Below, one piece after another: positions 6,421 to 12,799 of a DNA stretch of 19,294 nucleotides. The notes under the pieces were generated by a model. That model saw only the letters and a program-made list of their open reading frames with translations, searched no databases and was not told where the DNA came from. This DNA comes from Eggerthellaceae bacterium. Its GTDB lineage: Bacteria > Actinomycetota > Coriobacteriia > Coriobacteriales > Eggerthellaceae. The stretch spans positions 1-19,294 of the forward strand of contig CAAEDC010000071.1 in assembly GCA_900754495.1 (NCBI GenBank), in the 5' to 3' direction. The stretch's first letter is position 1; the number at the start of each line of letters is the position of its first letter. Made by a program: the position numbers and the translations under genes.

Positions 6421-8799
6421 ATGGCATACGGCAAGCAATGGCGCGTCGACATGGGCGACGGTACCGTCGTTACCCGCTCCAACACCTGGTCCCCTCCGGG
6501 ATCTCACCCCGTTGGATACGGCGTCAAGGTCGTCGTTAAGGACGGCAAGCTGGTTCGCATCGAGGGTGACGACGACAACCCCATTACGACGGGCCGCGTT
6601 AACGCTATGAACCTCGCCCTTCGCGAGTACACCTACGCTCCTTCGCGCGTCATCTACCCGATGAAGCGTGCTTATGAGGATCGTGGTAAGGACAAGTGGG
6701 AGCGCACCACTTGGGACGAGGCTCTCGACACCATCTGCGAGAAGGTTCGTTACTTCCAGAACACCTACGGCCCCGAGTCCATCGTCTGCTTCGGTGGCAC
6801 CGGCCGCGAGGCTTGCATCTACTACTACGCGCTGACCTTCTCCGTGCTGCAGTCCCCGAACTGCTGCTACACCCAGTCCGGTTGGTCCTGCTACGGCCCG
6901 CGTTGCTCCATCGCTGACTACGTGCTGGGCGCTGGCTACCCCGAGCTGGACTACGCTGGTCACCTGCCCGGTTCCTACCATGACCCCGCCTACACCCTCT
7001 CCAAGTGGGTTGTCGTTTGGGGCAAGGAGCCGCTGCCTTCCAACGGTGACGGTTTCTTCGGCCACTGCCTCGTCGACATGATGAAGCTTGGCTCTCACAT
7101 CATCTCCATCGACCCCCGTATCACCTGGGTCGGCGCTCATGATGGCAACATCAACCTGCAGGTTCGTCCTCAGACCGACACCGCTCTGGCTCTGGGCATC
7201 ATGAACCTCATGTTCCAGAACGACGAGTACGACAAGGAGTTCGCCGAGAAGTGGATCTACGGCCTCGATGAGCTCAAGGAGCGTGCCGCCGAGTATCCCG
7301 TCGAGAAGGTCGCCGAGATCACGACCGTCGACGCTGAGGACATCAAGCGCGTTGCCCACATCATCGGCACCGAGCGCCCGATCGGTTGGGCGTGGGGTCT
7401 GGCCTTCGACCAGAACAAGAACGGCGTTCAGCTGTCCCAGGCCTTCATCCTCCTGGCTGCCCTGTCCGGCGCCGTCGACCGCCCCGGTGGCATCACCCTG
7501 GGCCCGCCGTCTGCTCTGCTGGGCAAGTGGCGTATGGAGCAGCGTGGCGCTATGGAGGACGAGGTTTGGCAGAAGCGCATCGGCGCTGCCGCTTGGCCTG
7601 GTCTGTCCACCGGTATGGCTACGACGCAGCCTGACGAGACCCTGAACACCATGGAGTCCGACGAGCCTTACGCCCTGAAGATGGGCTGGTTCAACAGCTC
7701 CAACTTCCTGACCCCGACCTGCTCCGCTCAGCCGAAGCGTTGGCACAAGGCTCTGCAGAAGCTCGAGTTCGTGGTTATCCAGGACCTGACCCAGACCCCG
7801 ACCTCCATGGCCGTGGGCGACTACTTCCTGCCGATGGCGACCTGGGCTGAGCATGACGGCATCGTCCTGACTCACTACGGCCGCAACACCGTGTTCATGG
7901 GCCCCATGAACAAGGCTCTGCAGGTTGGCGAGTGCAAGTCCGATATCGAGATCTGCCTCATGTTTGGTCAGCGCCTGAACCCGACCTGGTGGCCGTGGTA
8001 CAAGCCCGCTGGCGACACCCTGGACGTTTCCAAGCTGGCTCGCTCCGAGTCCCCGGCTGAGGTCACCTCTGCTCAGGGCCGCGGCAAGCTGGATCTGGAC
8101 GCTCTGCAGGCTGGCGTCGAGCAGTTCTTCTCCGACCAGCTGTCCGAGCTGGGCTACGACTGGAAGACCTTCCAGGAGCTCGGCATCTACCAGCCTGGTG
8201 CTCATGGCTTCGAGTACGAGAAGTACGAGAAGGGCCTGCTCCGCTTCGACGGCGAGCCCGGCTTCAACACCATCACGGGCCAGATCGAAGCCTACTCGAT
8301 TCTTTACGAGTCCTGGGGCGAGGATCCGCTGCCGTACTACGAGGAGCCGAACTACAGCCCGATCAGCAAGCCCGACCTGGCTGGCCAGTACCCGCTGATC
8401 ACGACGTCCGGTTCTCGTCGCTACAGCTCCTTCCACTCCGAGCATCGTCATGTTCCCTCGCTGCGTCAGATCGATCCGTGGCCGTGGGTTCAGATCAACC
8501 CGGAGACCGCCAAGGAGTATGGCGTGACCGACGGCGACTGGTGCGAGGTTTACAACATGTTCGGTGAGGCCCGCTTCAAGGCTGAGGTCACCCCGATCAT
8601 CAAGCCCGGTATCCTGAACTGCGCACACGGCTGGTGGTTCCCTGAGCAGGACGGCGAGGAGCCCAACCTGTTCGGCGTGTGGAAGTCCAACTTCAACAGC
8701 CTGGTGCCGCACTTCAACGTTGGCAAGCTTGGCTTCGGTGCTCCGTACAAGGGCGTTATGTGCAACCTGCGCCGTGTCCGTAGCCTCGATGCTGACTAA
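6421..8799 (+). CDS. Molybdopterin-dependent enzyme without N-terminal Fe-S motif (transhydroxylase / catechol dehydroxylase / acetylene hydratase branch)
   Basis: The product has 792 residues, a usual length for DMSO-reductase superfamily catalytic subunits. It has the expected layout: a short N-terminal strand domain (VKVVVKDGKLVRIEGDDDNP), WERTTWDEALDTI (93-105), molybdopterin-binding regions (VVWGKEP, ISIDPRITW), and a C-terminal dinucleotide-binding barrel from about residue 655 (YPLITTSGSRRYSSFHSEHR onward). The first cysteine is C106, so the CxxCxxxC cluster motif common in this superfamily is absent, as in the large subunit of pyrogallol-phloroglucinol transhydroxylase. NCCYTQSGWSCYGPRC (147-162) is a candidate region for the molybdenum ligand. 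There is no Tat signal, so it is cytoplasmic. The ATG follows AAGGA. Likely substrates are hydroxylated aromatics (inference, supported by the AAHS-type transporter nearby). Alternatives are a soluble catechol dehydroxylase or a hydratase. Confidence 0.9.
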   Translation: MAYGKQWRVDMGDGTVVTRSNTWSPPGSHPVGYGVKVVVKDGKLVRIEGDDDNPITTGRVNAMNLALREYTYAPSRVIYPMKRAYEDRGKDKWERTTWDEALDTICEKVRYFQNTYGPESIVCFGGTGREACIYYYALTFSVLQSPNCCYTQSGWSCYGPRCSIADYVLGAGYPELDYAGHLPGSYHDPAYTLSKWVVVWGKEPLPSNGDGFFGHCLVDMMKLGSHIISIDPRITWVGAHDGNINLQVRPQTDTALALGIMNLMFQNDEYDKEFAEKWIYGLDELKERAAEYPVEKVAEITTVDAEDIKRVAHIIGTERPIGWAWGLAFDQNKNGVQLSQAFILLAALSGAVDRPGGITLGPPSALLGKWRMEQRGAMEDEVWQKRIGAAAWPGLSTGMATTQPDETLNTMESDEPYALKMGWFNSSNFLTPTCSAQPKRWHKALQKLEFVVIQDLTQTPTSMAVGDYFLPMATWAEHDGIVLTHYGRNTVFMGPMNKALQVGECKSDIEICLMFGQRLNPTWWPWYKPAGDTLDVSKLARSESPAEVTSAQGRGKLDLDALQAGVEQFFSDQLSELGYDWKTFQELGIYQPGAHGFEYEKYEKGLLRFDGEPGFNTITGQIEAYSILYESWGEDPLPYYEEPNYSPISKPDLAGQYPLITTSGSRRYSSFHSEHRHVPSLRQIDPWPWVQINPETAKEYGVTDGDWCEVYNMFGEARFKAEVTPIIKPGILNCAHGWWFPEQDGEEPNLFGVWKSNFNSLVPHFNVGKLGFGAPYKGVMCNLRRVRSLDAD

Positions 8800-8822
8800 A
8801 CTGAAAGGTAGTGGTGACACAA

Positions 8823-9182
8823 ATGGCAGATCAGAAGTACGCCTTGCTGGTTGACTACACCTACTTCTCTGGCAACCATGCTGCCGAGATCGCTTGCAAG
8901 GAGGAGCTGGGTCTCCCCCTGGAGCAGTTCGGCATCAAGGAGGTCCAGGTTGGCCCCTTCAAGAAGGGTGAGGGCAACGACGGCGACGCTTGGGAGTGGT
9001 TCTACATTCCTTGCCCGACGTCCATCTTCTCCGAGCACTGGGGAACCAACGGCGACAAGGCCGGTCAGCGTCCCCTGGCTGTTCAGGTCGAGGAGTCCGC
9101 GTCCATGTACTATGGCACCCTGGAGGAAATGATCGCCAAGATGGGTGAGTTTGATCGCCCGATGGTGCTCTTCCAGCTGTAA
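8823..9182 (+). CDS. Small partner subunit: ferredoxin-like fold with iron-sulfur cysteines lost
   Basis: The product has 119 residues. YALLVDYTYFSGNHAAEIACKEE (6-28) lines up without gaps with the start of DMSO-reductase-type [4Fe-4S] subunits (VDxxxCxGCxxCxxACKxE). Three of four cluster cysteines are replaced, by F15, N18 and A21; only C25 remains. Near the C-terminus, RPLAVQVEESASMYYG (83-98) matches the usual RPACVxACPTGAxxFG, again without the cysteines (A86, E90). The protein has only two cysteines (C25, C64), too few for a cluster. It follows the molybdenum enzyme by 23 bases, so it is probably its structural subunit. ATG 8823 is 14 bases after AAAGG; GTG 8814 (5 bases) would add three residues and cannot be excluded. 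Confidence 0.85.
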   Translation: MADQKYALLVDYTYFSGNHAAEIACKEELGLPLEQFGIKEVQVGPFKKGEGNDGDAWEWFYIPCPTSIFSEHWGTNGDKAGQRPLAVQVEESASMYYGTLEEMIAKMGEFDRPMVLFQL

Positions 9183-9198
9183 AGTAGTGCTATGATAT

Positions 9199-9234
9199 TC
9201 CCGGTCGTCGGTCGCAATGATTCGGCGACCGGGA
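9199..9234 (+). promoter_or_regulatory. Intra-operon hairpin
   Basis: TCCCGGTCG (9199-9207) pairs with CGACCGGGA (9226-9234). An alternative GGTCGC / GCGACC hairpin lies inside it. No T-run follows, so it is more likely an mRNA stabiliser or processing site between the small subunit and the next gene than a terminator. Confidence 0.5.
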
Positions 9235-9269
9235 TGTCACACAGGGATGATTAACAAGGAGGGCACAAT

Positions 9270-9545
9270 ATGACCCGCGATGAATTCTTCGAGCTCGACG
9301 CCGCTGCGGCTGCTGCTGAGCTGAACTCGGGCCTCGAGGCTGGCCAGAGCAAGGACGAGGTCCTGGCTGCTCATGGTATTACCCAGGCTGACCTCATGAA
9401 GGCTCAGATCTTCTTCGTGAAGGGCAAGTTCATTGCTCGCGCTTGGGGTGGCTACACCTCCACGAAGCGCACGGGCAATGAGGCTGGCGACACCGCCACC
9501 GGTGTTGGCGCTTCCGACCCCAGCAAGGGTTACATGGGCGTGTAA
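9270..9545 (+). CDS. Small orphan protein, 91 residues, last gene of the molybdenum-enzyme operon
   Basis: I do not recognise it. Residues 1-55 look helical, with an alanine-rich stretch (10-16) and a segment EAGQSKDEVLAAHGITQADL resembling a small helix-turn-helix or helical hairpin. The last ~35 residues are Gly/Thr/Ser-rich (GNEAGDTATGVGASDPSKGY) and probably disordered. It has no cysteines and no signal peptide. An AAGGAGGG ribosome site lies seven bases before the ATG. Codon use matches the enzyme genes. It lies 87 bases after the small subunit, before the operon terminator. It may be an accessory or assembly factor for the enzyme, judged from position only. Confidence 0.8.
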   Translation: MTRDEFFELDAAAAAAELNSGLEAGQSKDEVLAAHGITQADLMKAQIFFVKGKFIARAWGGYTSTKRTGNEAGDTATGVGASDPSKGYMGV

Positions 9546-9565
9546 GCCTAGCCTACGTTGTTAAG

Positions 9566-9599
9566 AAAAGGCTCGTCTCTTGTTGGGGCGGGCCTTTTT
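9566..9599 (+). terminator. Rho-independent terminator ending the molybdenum-enzyme operon
   Basis: AAGGCTCGTC (9568-9577) pairs with GGCGGGCCTT (9587-9596) with two G-U pairs and a nine-base loop, followed by T residues to 9599. It lies about 20 bases after the stop codon of the 91-residue gene. Confidence 0.9.
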
Positions 9600-9611
9600 C
9601 ATTGCTGACGC

Positions 9612-9675
9612 CATACCCTATCGAAAGGGCATATTCGCAGGTGGATGTGTGTGAATTGCTTTCCGATAGGGTATG
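9612..9675. repeat. Perfect 12-bp inverted repeat, 40 bases apart
   Basis: CATACCCTATCG (9612-9623) and CGATAGGGTATG (9664-9675) are exact inverse copies. After a one-base bulge, AAAG / CTTT adds four more pairs. It lies between the operon terminator and the promoter of the next gene. It may be a pair of half-sites that loop DNA, or a hairpin of a short transcript. No match elsewhere in the window. Confidence 0.55.
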
Positions 9676-9698
9676 ATGGTAACAGTTTCGGGGGAGTG

Positions 9699-9727
9699 TT
9701 GACATCGTTTCGGGCACTCCTTATTCT
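9699..9727 (+). promoter_or_regulatory. Consensus sigma-70-type promoter for the 110-residue gene
   Basis: TTGACA (9699-9704) and TATTCT (9722-9727) are 17 bases apart. GGAGTG (9693-9698) and CACTCC (9715-9720) form an inverted repeat that brackets the -35 box, a natural place for a repressor. Transcription would begin near 9735, about 37 bases before the ATG. Confidence 0.8.
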
Positions 9728-9771
9728 CTTGTGCTGTAAACAACGATCGTACTCTTAGGAGGACATGAAAC

Positions 9772-10104
9772 ATGGCAACTGAAGACGAGATCAGGGCGGA
9801 AATCGAAGAGCTGGGTCGTCTGACCCCCGAGCAGGAGGACATCCTCTACAACATCACCCTCAAGCAGGATGAGCTCGGCCGCCAGTCCACCAACCTGCTG
9901 CTCGAGAAGGTCGTCGACAGCCCGGTCTACCAGCCGATGATCGACCGCGAGTACCTCACCTACGACGTGTTCAACCACGGTTCCAAGCATGAGGTCGCGT
10001 GCCTGTACGTCACGCTGAAGGGCGTGCGCTACTGCATCATGCACGCCGACGAGCTCTCCCGCCGTCGCAAGCTGAACCCGGCCGGAGTGCCCTGGTCCAT
10101 CTAA
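9772..10104 (+). CDS. Small orphan protein, 110 residues, single-gene unit
   Basis: No family recognised. Residues 1-45 are probably helical and acidic (EDEIRAEIEELGRLTPEQEDI). The middle (50-90) looks like alternating strands (CLYVTLKGVRYCIMHADEL). The end is basic (SRRRKLNPAG). It has two cysteines, no signal peptide and no membrane segment. The ATG at 9772 lies nine bases after TAGGAGGA; an out-of-frame ATG at 9765 opens only five codons. It has its own consensus promoter and strong terminator, so it is an independent and probably well-expressed unit. Confidence 0.85.
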   Translation: MATEDEIRAEIEELGRLTPEQEDILYNITLKQDELGRQSTNLLLEKVVDSPVYQPMIDREYLTYDVFNHGSKHEVACLYVTLKGVRYCIMHADELSRRRKLNPAGVPWSI

Positions 10105-10119
10105 GATCTGCTTCATGCG

Positions 10120-10149
10120 ACGGGGCGCGGTTTCGTGCCCCGTTTTTTT
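10120..10149 (+). terminator. Rho-independent terminator of the 110-residue gene
   Basis: ACGGGGCGCG (10120-10129) pairs with CGTGCCCCGT (10134-10143) around GTTT, followed by seven T residues. It starts 16 bases after the stop codon. Confidence 0.95.
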
Positions 10150-10164
10150 AACCCTGAAAACGGG

Positions 10165-10190
10165 TTACACTATGCTCAAGTTGGTATAAA
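10165..10190 (+). promoter_or_regulatory. Weak promoter region of the LRR gene
   Basis: TATAAA (10185-10190) and TATGCT (10171-10176) are both possible -10 boxes, and neither has a good -35 at normal spacing. If TATAAA is used the transcript would begin only about eight bases before the ATG. AACCC / GGGTT (10150-10166) forms a small inverted repeat upstream. Confidence 0.3.
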
Positions 10191-10204
10191 GAAACGGCTT
10201 TGCC

Positions 10205-12532
10205 ATGTCCTTTACGAATCAGGTGGATTTGAGCGTACTGCTTCAAAATACCGCGAAACCGGCGATGGATTACATCGATCGCTCGTCGACGAGATCCATC
10301 GACATCAGCAAGCTTGACGTATGCTTCGGAGGTTTCACGCCTATGGCTTTGAGCGACGGATCCGCCACGCGCGAACAGGTCCTTTCCGCGGAGAAGCGTG
10401 TCCGCTTGCGGCGCGAAGCGCTCGAGAAGGCCGCTGCCCTGGAGGCGGCGCGCACCTCCGAGGAGCGCTCGTGGACCGATGAGACGGGCACGGTATGGCG
10501 TTACGTGGTCCTTGACGAGGCTGAGGCGCGCATCCAGAAGTGCGAACCTGCGGTCACCGATCTCGTGGTCCCCGACGAGTTGGAGGGCAAGCCCGTCGTG
10601 TCGCTGGCACCGGACGCGTGCGCGTATCTGGAGTCGGTGGAGACGATCCACCTGCCCGATTCCATCCTGTCGATCGGCTTCAGCGCGTTTCGCGAGTGCC
10701 GCAAGCTGCGCTCGATCCATTTTCCGGAAACCCTGCCGACGTTCGACTCCAACTGGCTGCGCAACTGCGTCTCGCTCGAGCGGCTGGAGCTTCCGGGGCG
10801 CTTGGGAAAGATCGACGCGAGCATCTTCGACGTCCCCCGTCTGAGGTCGCTGCGCATCGGCGCCGGCGCGAACGAGGTGGCGCCCGGCGCGTTCCAAAAA
10901 AGCGGGCTGGAGACGATCGAGGTCGATCCGGCGAACCCGCTGCTGATGACCGACGGGCGCGCACTCTACAGCTTCGACGCGTCGATCTTGGTGGCGCTTG
11001 CGGTGCCTTCGGAGAGCTATCGCGTGCTGGACGGGTGCCGTGCGATCGCGAAGAAGGCGTTCGGGCATTTCGCCTGCTTGCAGAAGGTCGAGCTTCCCGA
11101 CACCGTCGAAGTACTCGGGGATTTCTGCTTCGCCAAGACGCGGGTCTCGACGTTCGCGGCACCGCAGTCGCTCACGTCGATCGGCGAGAAGGCGTTTTAC
11201 GGCTGTCGCGCGCTGCGTGAGGTCCGCTTGAACGAGAGGCTTGTCGAGGTGCGCGGAAACGCGTTCACGGATACGGCGATCGAGGAGCTGCGCCTTCCGG
11301 CGAGCGTGGAGCGTCTCGACAACCCCCTGGCGGCGGGCACCGAGCTTTCCTATGTAGGCCCGGATGCGACGTTCTCGATCGATGAGGGCTCCGAGCACCT
11401 TCTGCTCGACGAAGAGGGCTGCCTGTACCGCAAGACGCCCGAAGGGCTCATTCTCGATCGCATGATGAACCCCGGGATCGCGGATTACGCCGTGCGTGCC
11501 GGCACGGTCGCCATAGGTGACGACGCGTTCAGCGGGCACTCCGGGCTGACACGCGTCGAGTTGCCCGAAGGGCTCATCGTCATCGGCAAGCGCGCGTTCA
11601 AGGCATGCCGCGGCCTGGCTCATGCGCTCATCCCCTTGACCGTCCAGGTGATCGAGGACGAGGCGTTCCTCGACACCGCGCTGGAGGAGGTCGCGCTGCC
11701 GAGCGGACTCGAGAAGCTGGGGGGCAACGCCCTCGTGACGTACGGCGCCCATCACGGCGAGCATCCGACGCTGCGCTCGGTGACGGTGGGCGAGGGCAAC
11801 CAAACCTACTGCGTGCGCGAGAACCAGCTGCTCGAGCGCAAGGCGGGCGGGACGTTCCGCACCGTGCTCTGCTTCGGCGACAACGAGATCATCCGGATCC
11901 CCGCCGAGGTGAACGAGCTCGCGCCGTATGCGTTCAACGGCATCGCCGGCGTTCGGGAGATCCATCTGTCCGACCGCATCACCAACGTGGGGATGCGCGG
12001 GTTGGGCATCGACGGTTTGGTGGAGTGGGTGCATCTTGACCTCGTCGAGCCGGTCGACGGGCATGCGTCCCTCACGTTGCACTTCCCCCTCACCGACCGC
12101 AGCGCGCAGCAGCAGATGCTCGCGCTCAGCGTGCCGGACCATGTGGACGCGCGGCTGCTGTTCGAGCACTACGATACGGCGATCATCAACGCGAGCAGCT
12201 TCGACGCCCTGAGCGCCGAGCGCATGGCGCTCTACGATCAGGCGACGCGGCTGGTGGAGCGTCTGAAGGATCCGGTGTATCTGACCGAGGTGAACCGCGC
12301 GATGTGCGAGCGCGTGCTGCGGACGAGCATCGGCGACATCTGCGTCGAGGCGGCCAAGCACGACGACCGCTGTCTGATGGACGACCTGCTCGATCTGGGG
12401 TTCGTGGACAACGGAAACATCAACGAGGTCATCGACCGCGTGGGTGCGGTGCAGGACGCCTCGATGACGGGGTATCTGCTGGAGGCGAAGCGCGAGCGGT
12501 TCGGCATGGAGGCGTTCGACTTCGACCTGTAG
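10205..12532 (+). CDS. Cytoplasmic BspA-like leucine-rich-repeat protein (LRR_5), 775 residues
   Basis: Residues ~150-630 are many degenerate repeats of the LRR_5/BspA kind. Examples are LTRVELPEGLIVIGKRAFKAC and VETIHLPDSILSIGFSAFREC: a leucine-rich strand, then (S/V)IGxxAFxxC. Such repeats form a solenoid for protein binding. There is no signal peptide, sortase motif or membrane helix, whereas most BspA proteins are exported, so this one should act in the cytoplasm. The N-terminus (~60-100) is a charged helix. Residues ~640-775 form a separate helical domain I cannot name. The ATG has no clear ribosome site (AAAGAAACGG only). It precedes the VWA and MoxR genes on the same strand with the same codon use, though a 267-base gap with a promoter-like box separates them. 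Partner or sensor for that pair is inference. Confidence 0.88.
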   Translation: MSFTNQVDLSVLLQNTAKPAMDYIDRSSTRSIDISKLDVCFGGFTPMALSDGSATREQVLSAEKRVRLRREALEKAAALEAARTSEERSWTDETGTVWRYVVLDEAEARIQKCEPAVTDLVVPDELEGKPVVSLAPDACAYLESVETIHLPDSILSIGFSAFRECRKLRSIHFPETLPTFDSNWLRNCVSLERLELPGRLGKIDASIFDVPRLRSLRIGAGANEVAPGAFQKSGLETIEVDPANPLLMTDGRALYSFDASILVALAVPSESYRVLDGCRAIAKKAFGHFACLQKVELPDTVEVLGDFCFAKTRVSTFAAPQSLTSIGEKAFYGCRALREVRLNERLVEVRGNAFTDTAIEELRLPASVERLDNPLAAGTELSYVGPDATFSIDEGSEHLLLDEEGCLYRKTPEGLILDRMMNPGIADYAVRAGTVAIGDDAFSGHSGLTRVELPEGLIVIGKRAFKACRGLAHALIPLTVQVIEDEAFLDTALEEVALPSGLEKLGGNALVTYGAHHGEHPTLRSVTVGEGNQTYCVRENQLLERKAGGTFRTVLCFGDNEIIRIPAEVNELAPYAFNGIAGVREIHLSDRITNVGMRGLGIDGLVEWVHLDLVEPVDGHASLTLHFPLTDRSAQQQMLALSVPDHVDARLLFEHYDTAIINASSFDALSAERMALYDQATRLVERLKDPVYLTEVNRAMCERVLRTSIGDICVEAAKHDDRCLMDDLLDLGFVDNGNINEVIDRVGAVQDASMTGYLLEAKRERFGMEAFDFDL

Positions 12533-12638
12533 GGACGGCCTGACGGCGTGGCGGTGTGCCGCCGTGCCGGAGGATGCGTCCGGGCCGTGGGGCTCTCGCA
12601 AAGGGCGCGCGGGAGGCCTCCGGAGAGGCGTGGGGCGC

Positions 12639-12680
12639 GCCCGCCGAGTCGCGCGGGAGGCCCGCCGAGGTCGCGCGGGG
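12639..12680. repeat. Tandem 21-bp imperfect repeat, very GC-rich
   Basis: Two adjoining units start GCCCGCCGAG and continue TCGCGCGGGAG or GTCGCGCGGGG. CGCGCGGGAGGCC also occurs at about 12606. The surrounding gap (12533-12799) further holds GGCGG-TGTG-CCGCC, a small stem without a T-tract. No gene is evident. Confidence 0.55.
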
Positions 12681-12705
12681 CGCATGCGGCGGATCACCGA
12701 AGATG

Positions 12706-12738
12706 TTAGAACGCTCTCGTAAAGGGCTATGCTATAAC
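12706..12738 (+). promoter_or_regulatory. Extended -10 promoter candidate for the VWA-MoxR genes
   Basis: TGCTATAAC (12730-12738) is an extended -10 (TGn plus TATAAC). TTAGAA at 12706-12711 is a poor -35, 21 bases upstream of TATAAC or 16 bases upstream of the overlapping TATGCT. The ATG lies about 60 bases downstream. Confidence 0.45.
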
Positions 12739-12799
12739 GAAGGTGCGACGGGAAAGCGCGGGTTCGCTTCGCATCGGGCCGAGCGGAAAGGAGGTCGGG

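Noticed and set aside
6262..8820. Minus-strand open frame of 852 codons opposite the molybdenum enzyme
   Set aside because: The plus strand encodes a clear molybdopterin enzyme with a ribosome site. The antisense frame is low-complexity and has no family features.
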